A DNA stretch of 64,000 nt. It comes from Sabethes cyaneus (taxonomy: Eukaryota > Arthropoda > Insecta > Diptera > Culicidae). Each line of letters starts with the position of its first letter. Position 1 is the stretch's first letter. Where the stretch lies: positions 3,073,001 through 3,137,000 of the forward strand of contig NC_071354.1 in NCBI RefSeq assembly GCF_943734655.1, given 5' to 3'. The translations under genes were made by a program, and so were the position numbers. Below, piece after piece: positions 48,023 through 59,475 of this stretch. The notes under the pieces are model-generated. The model saw only the letters and a list, made by a program, of their open reading frames with translations. It had not been told where the DNA came from and did not search any database.

Positions 48023-49481
48023 TATGAACGTGGCTTAGTCGCCGGCACACCGGCCGGGCACCTTGGACCTCCCGTTACGTGCTTTGCGTCCCGTTTACCG
48101 GTGCAGATCAGGCACTTAGGAGGCTCCGCGCAGTCCTTTGCTTTATGGCCAGCACTGCCACATCTCCTGCACAACTGGCTCCTATCTGGCCCCTTGCAGT
48201 TCCAGGCTTTATGTCCGTGCTCGAAACACCGGAAGCAAGCTTCCGACTGCTTGGACACGCTCAGTGGGCATACCGACCACCCCACTTTTAGCCTAGCAGC
48301 TTTCAGGGTCAATCAGCGGAAGTCGTATGGTGGCTACCTGGGTCCCGGCCGGACCCTTGCGTAGGCGAACCGCCTCGGTTGCCACCACCACTCCACTTTG
48401 CTCTTTGAGAGCTTGTACGACCTCACGCACTTCGGTGATCTCGTCCAGGTTCTTAAGCTGGAGAGTCACTTCTGGTGTGAGAGCACGTACCTTCACTCCG
48501 TCCCCGAGCACTCCTTCCGCTATTGGCTTGTATGCGGAACTCTTCTTTGTGGCGTCCTTCTTTAACTCGAGGATCATATCGCCCGTGCGTGAGCGGCGGA
48601 TGCTCCGTACGTCCGCGCCCAGATCCTTGAGTAGGGCGTCTCCTCTCATGGCCTTCAGAACCTCCGAGTATTTCGACCCGTCGGTTTTCAGGATAAGAGC
48701 GTCCCTTCTTCGCTCGCTTTCTTGCCGGTTTAGGTGGAGCAGTTTTTTTACTGGAGCCTCCTCCGCCTTTTCTCTTGGCCCTAACCTCGGTCCACGGGCC
48801 ACCTGTCTTGGAGCTTCCCGCTGGTTCATCGGTTAGCTCTGCCAACCCGCTAGCCTGAGGGCTTTTACCGATCAGCCGTTTTTTCGGTCCACCAGGGGTG
48901 CTATCCCCCGGGGACTGTCTCGGGCGCTTGGCGGATGCCTTACCGCTGCTGGTAGCGCCTTCCGTAGCCTCCTGGGCCGCGTTACGACACTCCGTCAACG
49001 GGCAAGCGTCCGTTTGTACTGCCTTCGACGCCTTCACGGTCACCTTCTTAGCCTCTCCTGCACGCGCCACGAGGTCGTTGTGCGTTTTGGTCGCTGCATT
49101 CAAGGTTCTCCGAAGCATGAGCAAGCTCTGCTTCAGGTCCTTGGAGAAATTTCCGCGACCTGACGTGAACTCGATTATTACCTCGAGCTGCTGTGACGCT
49201 GCTACCACTTTAGGTACAGCGTCTCTATTTTTCTCCATCGCCCTGATAAGCGCTGGGCCGTTCATCGCTGTGTCCGGCGTGGTAGGCATACCGCTGCCTT
49301 TGCCACCCACACTAGCGCTCCTAGTTGCATCCTTCTCCACCCTTGGTGGAGAACGCTGGATGCCTCCTCTAGCGAACGGGTTTTCCACCGTATCCACACT
49401 TGTTATATTTTTGATTTTGTCTTCCATAAGAATCCCACGAGTTGAGGGGAAAGAAAAGTCCGCCACATCAGAGCCCCTCAT
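48022..49481 (-). pseudogene. LINE ORF1 (gag-like, CCHC knuckles), two frameshifts
   Basis: ATG at 49481. The coding sense moves through three frames: about 49481-48710, then about 48715-48300, then 48310-48022, with shifts near 48710 and 48300. Part 1 is basic and low-complexity (KPARKRAKK). Part 2 is RRDALILKTDGSKYSEVLKA, a conserved ORF1 block. Part 3 contains three CCHC zinc knuckles (CFRCFEHGHKAWNC, CRRCGSAGHKAKDC, CLICTGKRDAKHVTGGPRC), the RNA-binding signature of R1/I-type ORF1 proteins. The stop TAG at 48022-48024 overlaps the ORF2 frame. Confidence 0.88.
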
Positions 49482-49956
49482 GATGCGGTAAGGGCTGATT
49501 ACTGTGGAGGGCGCTCTGGTACTCCACAGGCTCCGTTTGAGGCTGAGTATTTATAGAACCCCCCCCCCACCATTCATCCCTCGGCACGGGTCGCATGACA
49601 CCTTGGATTAGGGGTTTATCCATTCATGTTTTTACTTTTAGCCATGGATAATAGCTATTAAAACCATCCTCCTTTGGGGGCTTTGGACCCTCTGCTCAGG
49701 TTCTCGGTATTTTCAGGTTCATCGAACATGCTTCTACCGAGATCCGTCATTTGCAGGCGGAGAGTTTACACTCAGCCTTCGCATGAGTGCCCCCTTCTCT
49801 GTCCGCATACGACCCTAGTTTCCACCGGTTGTCCGATTTCCACTAAGGAGCGTATCCCGGATGGTACCACGAGGAGGTAGAGATAGGAGTTGCTAAATAA
49901 GAGGCTGTGGAACTTCGTGATAGTTCTGGAGCGCATTATTCAACCATTTACCATCC

Positions 49957-49969
49957 TGTATGTAGTATT
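49957..49969. repeat. Target-site duplication, 5' side of the LINE
   Basis: TGTATGTAGTATT, identical to 44724-44736, marks where the LINE starts. The following 49970-50472 is AT-rich DNA without a gene. Confidence 0.9.
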
Positions 49970-50479
49970 ACAGTAATGCTGTGTGCCTGTATGCCTGGTG
50001 AAGTGACTGAACTTTTCCATTAGCAATTTTATCATCAGAAGGATTTTTCTTTCGATATAATCGAGTTTCAACTGCTAAATTATTGATAAGGTAAGACGTT
50101 TTAATTTTTTATATTAGTGAATGTACTGGATATCATCATAATCATACGAAATAACGGCTCATTAATCGTTAAACAAATCGAGTTGTGTGATGTATCATTT
50201 TGATCACGTATTAGTTGTCCTGGTATCGGCCGGGAAAACAAAAAAAAATTGCGTACGTTCTACGTACAAATAAATAGTAACTTTTTCAATATTTTTCCTT
50301 GCTTCAGGTGTTAAAACGGCTTTGTTTTTGTTTGGTTAATTCATTCTAGCAATACCTTTATAGTCCGTCCGAAGAACATGGTGTTCGCAGATCCTCTACA
50401 CAATGCTTCTAAGAATGCCCCAGTAACTTGTTTATAGATAGATGTTTACGGATAAGATCGAAAAATGTCACGTTTATTT

Positions 50480-52220
50480 TCACATCAATTCATCTGGCAT
50501 GTTGTCATTTATGAATACTTCCTCATCAGCAGCGAGAAAGTGTATAGATTCCAGCACATTCTTTGAATGCTCCTTTGATTTACACTTCAAATGACGAAAC
50601 CCTGCTGTTACTGTCAACAGGAGTCCAACTATTAGAATCAAAATTGCCAACGTCATTACAGCAGGAGGTTCTAAAAGACGATCGGTTTGCCTTTTCATTG
50701 TTTCAGTTGAGGAGCCAATTTCTAAATATTCACTTGGCAAAACACTTGTTGTAAAAGATTCATTGAAATATGATGTTCGAAAATCACTGGCAGGTGTAGA
50801 ACTATACTCCAAAGTTTCATTTTTCTCATCAAGATCTGTCAAAACGCATAGCTCCACAAAATCCAGACAGCATGATTGATTTTCCATACACTGATCAATG
50901 CAGCTGCATTGAGTAACGCTTTGAATCTTTGCATCGGTTGAAATAGAAGCATTCTGCCCACACCGGTTCTTGCACGTGCCATTATCAAATGTTTCAGTAA
51001 CACCTGACGCCGACACCTCAGAAGATGCTGACGTCGATCGCTGTTCCGTTAAACAACGAGCATTATTTATCAATTCAATATCGTCGATTGCTATGTCACT
51101 CCCGAAACGCATTCCTGGTGTAGCTTCAATTACAAGTTGAAAACTCGTAGTTTGCTCTGGCAAATCGAAATAACCCTCTTTCCAAACATTACCTTGTCTA
51201 CCCGAAAGATAGAAAAGAGTCTGTTTTTCCGACATTAACGCCGATGTCGGTTCAAGATAGACCGCGAGTGAACCAACCGAGTTTCCATACATGTGATAGA
51301 AAAATCGAAAACAACTATTCAAGCTGTAATTTGCCGGATAGATGGGAGATAATAGGCGAGCAGAAGCATTAGTAACTTGTTCCGTAGAATCAACTATCAT
51401 GAAGTGACCTGAAAATGGTATCAGTGATTTTCCAAACATTCTAGATGTTAGGACTAGTTCTTACCATTCAGAGGTACTCCTACGGTATGATCCTGTTTAG
51501 GACCTGTTTTTAGAGCTTGCATTGAAACAGTTCCAGAACTTCGCTTCCAGCTGAGCGCCTGCGTTGGCTCATTCGTCCACCCACACCAGTCAACAACTTC
51601 AAAGTCACAGCTTGTTGATGCTATCGACGTCATGAGTTGACATTTCCCAATTGTCCTATCCCAATGAGTTCCGTTGCAGAAACTATGCAGCGATCCTACC
51701 GGTTGAAATCCAGAACTACAGTACACCGAAGCAGCAGCTTTGTCGTTACCATATAAATAGAATCCATGTTTAACTGATGGAAGCTCAATACAACCTGGCT
51801 CTGGAAAATTATAAAACTTCAATGACTTATCGAACTCAGTAAATGATCATTCATTCTTTCGAAACTTACTAACACACATCGGTGCTGGTGTGTCCCAGCG
51901 ACCTCCCTTACAGACCATATACTTCTCCCCGATCAAAGTGAACCCGTCAGAGCACTCAAAGGCCATAAACCTTTTTCCGCCGCGGATGTAGATCATCCCG
52001 TTCGAAAAATTAGGAGTAGGACAGATGGTTCTGTAGGCATTTCGCACCACCGGGGGAACAAGAGACCGCAATTCTTCACAAAACGATTAATTTAAAATAA
52101 GTGAGAACCGCCAACTTCACATTACCCACCTCTATTATTTTGCGTTCCACCACTGTATACCGTAAGCGCAAACAAGCCAAACAGTTGTATGATCCATCTC
52201 TGTGATAAAGGACAGATCAT
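50480..52220 (-). CDS. Type I membrane protein: two sushi, MAM, somatomedin-B-like, TM (copy 1)
   Basis: Four exons (52220-52130, 52073-51870, 51800-51465, 51408-50480), all in phase 1, 519 aa. The signal peptide is about 1-25 (LFGLFALTVYSGG). Two sushi/CCP modules follow, one at about 46-98 (CPTPNFSNG...FECSDGFTLIG...C) and one at about 102-152 (CIELPSVKHG...CNGTHWDRTIGKC). The MAM domain spans about 163-329 (CDFEVVDWCGWTN, HFMIVDSTEQ, SDIAIDDIELI). A somatomedin-B-like knot lies at 356-398 (CKNRCGQN, CSCIDQCMENQSCCLDF), with eight Cys in the usual order. The TM helix is at about 458-481 (VMTLAILILIVGLLLTVTAG), then a short cytoplasmic tail. An extracellular adhesion or recognition role is inferred from the domains; I do not know the orthologue. 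AATAAA starts almost at the stop (50473-50478). Confidence 0.88.
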
Positions 52221-52441
52221 TCTGAACTCACTGCACTCACTGAACAATAACTAACGACTGAAGATGTGGGGCAAAACGCACTGATTATTATTTTTAGACA
52301 GAACATTTCACATACAAGCGTACAAGAGAGTAGCACTCGTTCTCAACTTAGTATTTTCTATCTCAAATGAACACAACCACTCTCGATTCCACACTTTATT
52401 AAACTCAAAACAACTACCACTAATACGTCGTACAGCGATAA

Positions 52442-54691
52442 CTACTGCTTTCCCTTTCTATTGGCCTTCTTCGCACTTGTCTTCGGCGGTTCCTCCCCAC
52501 CGATACACTCGCTATTTTCACACGCCTCTTCCGCGTCATCCGGAATGCTAAAGTCAAGATGCTCATCCGCTGCTAAGAATCGTACGTCCTCGAATCCTTC
52601 GGTGCTGCCAGAGTTCTTCTTCATGGATTTTTGCTTCAAACGATTTAGAACGCTCGCTCCAGAATTGCGTCGGATGTGCAGCGTTATCAGTAATACCACA
52701 GAACCAAAGGCAACGATTCCTAGTCCGGTAAACAGGAACACATGTGTCAGGTTAGGTTTCACGTCACCAAATTCCAGCATCGAATGGGGAGCCTCAACGG
52801 ACTCTCGGAAACGAGCGATCAACTTCAGCGTAACCATTTCCGTCGTGGGCATGACCGTTTCTGGTACGGTAGTCCCAAGAGAGGTCGTGGTTTTCGGTTT
52901 TCGTGTTCGAACCATCGGAACGAAGACCGGTTTTACCGTCATGTTGCGTGGTCTGAGATTGTAGGTTTTTTGAGTGCTAGAGCTTGACGATGGTGGCGTA
53001 GTTGAGGTGGTCGTTGTTTTTTCCGTAGTTTTCGTAGATGTGCGGACAGTACTGGTCGTGGTGGGCGTGGTTACGGTAGGAGTAGTTGAAGTGGACGTAG
53101 TTGGGGTCGGTGAAGTTACAGGTTTTGTAGTGGTCGAGGTTGTTGGTGAAGCAGTCGTAGTACTAGTGATTTGTGTTGTGGTTGAAACTGTACTGTATGG
53201 TGTAGAGCTCGGAACCAACGTGTCATTAAATACGCATCGTTCTGCATAGTCCGGACAGCAAGTTTTCATATCTATGCAAGTTTCGTAGCAATCACAGCTT
53301 ACGGCATTTTGGTTGGTGTTTTTCATTACATGAGACACGTTCTTTCCGCACCGATTTTCACAAGAATCAATTTCGAAAATATTTTTATCTTCAGTAGCCT
53401 CAGGTGGCACATCCTCTGGAACCGCAGTTGGATCTACTTCAATGTCATCACCTTCCACCTTTGTCGGACGGCAGTATTCACCGGTCAGTAAACTAACGTC
53501 ATCAATTGCTATATCACTCTTATACTTCATCCCTAGAGATGCCTCGATTATAATTTGAAAACTTTCCGTTTGCTGACGTATTTCGAAATAACCCTCGTTC
53601 CAAACGTTCCGTTGATTTCCGTTGATAGTGAAGAAAGCGTCATCGAGAACCAAACTATCCAACTGTTGCGTTACTGGCTTCACATATACCGACAAAGTTC
53701 CTACCGCATCACCGAACATGTGGTAGTAAAAGAGGAAACAGGCATTCACACTGTAGTTGGAAGTATATACTGGAGAAAGCATGCGGGCAGTTTCATTCGT
53801 AAACTGTTCTGAAGAGTCCACCATCATGAAATGACCTTGAATACTAGCCTTGTAAGTATTCTGTATTCATATTATATTCGATAAAAAGTTCACTTACCGG
53901 CCAATGGCGTCATGGTGGTATGATCGTACTTCGGGCCAGTTTTCAGAGCCTTCTGCGATACAATTCCGTCGCTTCGTTTCCAATCGAAATCATGTGTTGC
54001 CTCGTTAACCCATCCACAGTAATCAACGACTTCGAAATCACAGGCCGTCTGGGTGGTTATCCCAGTCTGTCGACAACTTCCCAATGGACGATCCCAGTGC
54101 GTTCCGTTGCAGTAAGCCTTTGCCGAACCAGCTACTTGGTAACCGCTACTGCAAAACAACATTCCGGCCGCTTGTCCGTGTTCGTACGAAATCTGACCGT
54201 TCTCGACGGCCGCCAATTCCGGACACCCAGATCCTAAAAATAAATAAAATGTCGTTGTTAGGCCAATACCTTGATTCACAGATTCTCTTCGGTCACGTCG
54301 TACGTACTGATGCATATCGGAATTGGCGTATCCCAGCGGCCTTTTTCGCACATCGAGTACATATTTCCAACTAGCGTGAATCCACTGGCACATGTGAACC
54401 GAACCATTTTATTTCGCTGCCTTGGTTTAGCCACACCATTCGGGAAGTACGGAAAAGGACACTCCGGCCCAGACTTCAGCAAGAGCTGCTTGATCGGTCG
54501 ACCTGGTCGAAGTTGCTTTACTGGAATGAGATCAACATCGATGGATCTTGATATTAAAAAGCAACACAACAGAATTAAACACTAAACTCACATCGATATT
54601 GGGCTTGTCCGCGGACGAAAGAAAATTCTAGTAAAAGCCATAACGTCACCACCACCAAGATTGAAACCGTTGATAAAAGTCCAGAAAACAT
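52442..54691 (-). CDS. Type I membrane protein: two sushi, MAM, somatomedin-B-like, mucin-like stalk, TM (copy 2)
   Basis: Four exons (54691-54592, 54520-54308, 54233-53898, 53835-52442), all in phase 1, 680 aa. It has the same layout and the same 336-nt third exon as the neighbour at 50480-52220, so the two are tandem duplicates. Signal peptide about 1-30. Sushi 1 contains CPFPYFPNGVAKPRQRNK and FTCASGFTLVGNMYSMC; sushi 2 contains FCSSGYQVAGSAKAYC. MAM starts at CDFEVVDYCGWVNEATHDF. The somatomedin-B-like knot is at about 375-417 (CENRCGKN, CDCYETCIDMKTCCPDY). It differs by a Thr/Ser-rich, probably O-glycosylated stalk (about 423-520) that lifts the domains off the membrane. TM about 581-604 (VFLFTGLGIVAFGSVVLLIT), with a longer cytoplasmic tail rich in Lys/Glu. 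AATAAA at 52395-52400. Confidence 0.88.
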
Positions 54692-55555
54692 CGGGGACGG
54701 GCAAAAAATAACTCTCAACTCAATTCAACCAGTCTAGCACAAGATCAACTCACAACTGAATGATCACAGTAAGCGATGAATGGTGGCAGAATGGTTTATC
54801 GGACATGTTTTGAGCGGGGCAGCATGTGCTGAGAGTCTAATTATGCTGTCAACTATCGGTAGTAGAAGTGCAGAAAATGAATGGGACAGGAAGAACTGAT
54901 AAGAAGGAAGGTTCATTCTGGGATATCACCAGTTGTGAAGAGTGTAAGGGAAAAACCTTGATGACGAAAGAAAATATGCAAATTGTTTTGATCCGCATAG
55001 ATCAAGTCACGATAGAAAGCGCCGGAAAAGATAAGCGTAGCCAATAGGCGGATATGGAAATGTAGCTAAGTTGATGAAACAATTTTGCTGTTTTTTGTTT
55101 TTTATTTTAAATTTCCTATCGTCTTTGACAGATTAGAATAAAAATACTTGTGAATGGGCGATAGCGATAAACTTGTTGAATTATTTCAGAAGTATTGATA
55201 ACAGCTATGTTTAGTGGCGCTCGAGAATATTTTCAACTTAGACTGTGATCCAAAAAGTTATTGTTGTGGCTTGTAAATATTATGGTGCGATAATTTTTTT
55301 TCTGACAAAGTTTAAGAAACTCATCATCAAATACACTATAGAAAAGTTCTCGTCCTATGAACGGTTTATTGCTTGTTCCCAGAAGGTGCAGAAGGTTTCT
55401 TTTCATTTCTTTCATTATTGCTGTCGTATTGGATCATAGATTCTCATGATAACAATGATTTTTATTAGTCAGGATGTCAGAAAAAATGTTAAAGTTTGGC
55501 AGTGATGTTACTAATGAAATATCCTATTGTTTTTGTTGAACACAATGTTGACAAC
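54692..55555. other. Upstream DNA of the MAM gene pair, no gene seen
   Basis: Only a 60-codon and a 64-codon frame on opposite strands, both AT-rich and featureless. No RNA gene recognised. Confidence 0.4.
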
Positions 55556-55687
55556 AAAGAGTTAATGGTCAAACATAATGCTGCGTCAACGATTCCGTCA
55601 GCATAATTCTAACAGTTCTCCCCTGAATTAGCTGTCAAGTAGATGCTGAGAAATACGCTGACGCAGCATTGTGGTTGGCCCTTTATA
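55556..55687. mobile_element. Small MITE-like inverted repeat
   Basis: AATGCTGCGTCAACG near the left and CGCTGACGCAGCATT near the right are imperfect inverted copies. Similarity extends outward through GGTCAAACATAATG and CATTGTGGTTGGCC. The element is about 130 bp and non-coding. Confidence 0.5.
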
Positions 55688-55806
55688 CGCAATGCTGTAA
55701 TATTTCCTTCTAGAATAACCGTTGATAGCTTCCGTTGACTTAGCACATCGATAAACCCTTATTGGGGTCCGTTTCATTAACAACTAACATCTCCTTTAAG
55801 CACTAC

Positions 55807-55958
55807 AAAACAAAGCCTTAGGTATAAATGTCTTTAAGACTTGACCCTTCTTTATCAACAGACTTTGCAACCGGTTATTAGAGTACAGGACAATTACGGG
55901 GCTACGGACTCTAACAGTACCGTCCAGCCGAGATTCGAACATACGACGACTGGCTTAA
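55807..55958 (-). repeat. tRNA-derived SINE copy with internal deletion
   Basis: CTTCTTTATCAACAGACTTT, GAGTACAGGACAATTACGGG and GAGATTCGAACATACGACGA match the full copy at 20858-21062, including the B box (GTTCGAATC reversed). The stretch around the GCAACGATCC phrase is deleted. Confidence 0.65.
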
Positions 55959-55959
55959 G

Positions 55960-58900
55960 TCAGATTTTTACGTGCGTCAAGTAAACCATAGCAAAGACTT
56001 CAACGAGTGGAAATGCCCAAAAAAAAGATGGTGTTCGCCTCCAAGAATTTGGAGAGCGGTAGCCCACAAGCCGAGTAAATTGAAGAAACTTTGTTCAATA
56101 GGGTTTGTCTTAGGATGGCAACTAAGTAAGTACGAAACTAAAACCAAACGATTCAATACTTGTACCCATTTATTTCTGTATTTCCTAACGCAATATTTCA
56201 ACAAAACCGAGTATCATACACTTTATAGTTTTTTTTTTTGTTATGTGATTTTCTACGTCAATTGTTCAATCTCAGTTTAGCTTAAAATTAGAATATATTT
56301 TCATAAATATCAAGTTCACGCACGCGTTTTCCTACTCCGAAACTTTCACATTGCTGTTTTTTTTCTTTACCTAGATGTGTATCGATCAGCAGTTGCTATC
56401 CTAGGGGTAAGTTTTTGTATTCTATAATCTGTTTAAGTACGCGATTGTGTAGCAAAAAGTTAATACGGCTAAGCAGTCAGAGCTAACGGTAAAACTAAAC
56501 TGGACCTCGAGAATATGTTGAAGATTATTGGAACTAAAAGCGTGATTTGGGTTTTTGATCTTTGGATAAAAAATTTAACTGAACGGCAGAATTTTTCGTT
56601 TACAGAAAATCAATCATATAGCATGGGCTTGAACTCTGTCCATATCATCACCAAATGTTATTGAAGATGTATTTGGATCCCAATGCATGAATATATCGTT
56701 CCCTATTATTCCAAAGAAAAGCTTGCTGCAGGTCAGAGACTTTCAAAACGAATTCGATAATATCAAAGGCTATCCACGCGTCCGGTCAAATCTACTGTTC
56801 GCTCTATCATCTCTAGCATTCTATTCCTTTCACTTTCTCTCTTGTACCGCTTGTACAAACATGATTTGTTTCGTTCCCGTCGCTATCATTTGATTATCTC
56901 ATTTGTTTGTATGCAATTTCTACTATTTTACCATTTGTATTTTGTATTACATAATTTTAACACTATTTTCGCTAGTTTCAGTCCTTCGCTTAACGTCTGT
57001 CACATTATTACATTGCCCTAGAAGTATGCTTTTTATGTGTCTGCATCATTTGAAGTTCCTTGTGTTCACGTTGTATTTATTTATTATTTCTTATATCTTT
57101 TAGGCTACAGTCATGTCTTGTTATATATATACACAATTATTCTTACTGGTTACAGTAGACTAAACGATAACTTATCTGATCTGACGGTTTGTAGTATAGT
57201 AATTGTTTTGCAAGTTTTGAGGAGAGTAACTTCAATTGGTTACTGATATCATTGCGTAGTAGAATCAATCATATTTTATCTAAAATTAGGCGAAACAACG
57301 AACATCTTTAGAGTAGATTGGAATAATTGTCACTTCGGTTGCCGGTAATTTGTTGTTTTACGATGAATTATAATCTGGTTGCTTTTTTTCCATGTTTGTG
57401 TATCCTATTGTAGTCCATTAGTTCTCCTTTTTTGCTTGCTGATTATTGTTACAGAGTTGATAAGCATCCGTATTTTCCTTCACACACATACACATTGTTA
57501 GTGGATGTTTGTTATCGATAATTTATTCACTATTCAATCGAATGTCCTTTTTTATTATATCGGGTTTTCTTCTCTAGCGAGAAGAACAGACAAACTGAAG
57601 AAATTAAGCTCGTATTTAATAGTTTTTGTGAATTTTCTACAAACTGGTAACAAACTAGATAATTGCTAGTACAAATAATGAAATGTGCTGATTATTTTAC
57701 AGATTCGTAGTAATCGTAAAACGCAGATCTTTTTAACGCAAAGGCAATTTTTTTAACAGAAAATCAGTGCAGGTATTGTAGAACATACATTGAAGCAATT
57801 TATCGAGAAAATGCGCTGTAAAACCAAAGATTGGCGATTGGCATCCAATGGACAAGCCTGTTCTTCATCACTATTTTTGCTTTGTTTGTTCTTTATAATA
57901 TTAGCTAAACTTTTCTGTTGAAGTGCGTATTTACAATAGAAATCACAATTACATGTCATACGAAATTTATTGTATAGTAGCTGTCTTATGGTAGAATTTT
58001 ATTATCGTCAAGTTGATCTTGAATTCGTATGCCTTAGCTTAATGACAACTTCACGAGATTGTCTTAAGCTCACTCTATGTGAGTTCAATCTTTCTCGAAC
58101 ATTCATGGCAAAACAATCTGTTTGTGTTATGAAGGAGTCATAAAAATGAACGAACGTTCAGGAATTCAGCTACGATGAAAATTTACAATTATCCTAAAAA
58201 GATTTTTGACCGTCAAAGCTGTTGTAGCAAAATTACCATCATTCTGCATTGCGATCAGACAAAAATTCTGACAAAATTAGACGGCAAAGTGAAGTTAGGG
58301 AAATTTTGATCAAAACGAAAAATATCCGATCATCATTAGGTCTCATTCATTTTCTTGATATTACGCCTTACCGCAGGGTGTCTTTCCGAAATTTAGATTC
58401 AGATGAGCGTCACGAAATAATGAAAGATATGAGTCGCTCAAATGAACCAATCCACAACAGCGTTCAAATAAACACTAACGGCGAACGGCTCACGGGCAAT
58501 TGAAATAAACCAGGAAAGAGCGTTCAAATGAACGGCCCTTGAAAAAGAACCACGACTATATTGAACGCTCATTTTTCAAATGATAAAAACTGAAAATCGA
58601 CGAAATGTTTCAAGGTCAAATCTGTTCGCCTTGTTTCCCAATCACAGACAACATGGCATTTCGGTGATTTTTATTCACGAAAAAAAAGTCATAGAGTTAA
58701 CCTATTCCAATAGGATGGAGGTTATGTTTGTCGCTTGAACCTAGGCTACTATGATGTCCTGAAAGTAAACCGGGTTGAAAAAATGCGCAGCGACACCTTC
58801 AGTTTGAAAGATTTAATTGTATTGTTGTAATAGGTTTAGAATTGATGTCTTGTAAGAAAAAGTGATGTTCATCCAATACCTTATCAAAGATTGCCATCGT

Positions 58901-59018
58901 GGCACTGGAAAAGATCTGTCGCATAGGTGGGATGGCCTAATTTTACCAAAGTGGTGAGCCTCCAACGAGCTGAGGACGGGATTTATGCTGTTGGCCAGAA
59001 CGTAGTATCCATCGCGTG
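55960..59018. other. 3-kb AT-rich region without a supported gene
   Basis: Several 65-102-codon frames exist, all Leu/Phe/Ile/Tyr-rich as expected from composition, with no domain or splice logic. Around 58435-58575 the phrase GCGTTCAAATGAAC recurs in variants. It could include introns or UTR of a gene whose exons I cannot recognise. Confidence 0.35.
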
Positions 59019-59019
59019 A

Positions 59020-59107
59020 TGAATTCTGGCTTTAGTTTTCTAAGGTCGCATAATCAACCCTTTTGCATGGAATATGCGACCTTTTCAAAATTAAAACCAG
59101 AATTGAT
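59020..59107. mobile_element. 88-bp hairpin MITE
   Basis: GAATTCTGGCTTTAGTTTTC then TAAGGTCGCATA on the left is mirrored by TATGCGACCTTTTCAAAATT and AAAACCAGAATTGA on the right. The arms are about 33 bp with a short loop. It is followed by DNA with no gene until the TMEM237-like stop at 59476. Confidence 0.65.
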
Positions 59108-59475
59108 TGGCGCCTGTATGCCTAACAGCTGTATGCTTCATGTATTGTCTCTTTTTCAAGGGCCATAGTTTTTTAATGCGTGATATACTTGAAAGGTTAG
59201 ATCTATCAAATTGATAAAATTAAATTAATTAAAAATCCATAGATGATGACTAAATGACCTAGAAACCATGCCTAACATCACCGTAGACAAAATGAAAGTA
59301 TTAAGAAGTTTTCAATAGTGCTACGGTTTAAGAAAACAGTGAAAACAAACGCTTGTTATGTCATTGTCATGATTTTAGATGTTCGAAAAAGTACTGCTCC
59401 CTAGAATAGTCGAGACAATGTCGAAATGTCGTCACTTTCGGTGATAGTACTGACTAGCCGTAGAACGTCACTTAC

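Larger units (their letters stand above)
44737..49956 (-). mobile_element. R1-clade LINE, near complete, about 5.2 kb
   Basis: The minus-strand element has a 5' UTR (about 49956-49482, with a G-run at about 49560-49569), ORF1 with CCHC knuckles, ORF2 with endonuclease and RT, a short 3' UTR and a poly(A) tail of 22 or more. It is bordered by a perfect 13-bp duplication. The endonuclease start (QVTQLNLNHC) and the three-knuckle ORF1 point to the R1 clade. It is not in rDNA. Both ORFs carry frameshifts. Confidence 0.92.

Noticed and set aside
52974..53249. Val-rich plus-strand frame
   Set aside because: Antisense of the Thr-rich stalk of the second MAM-domain gene.
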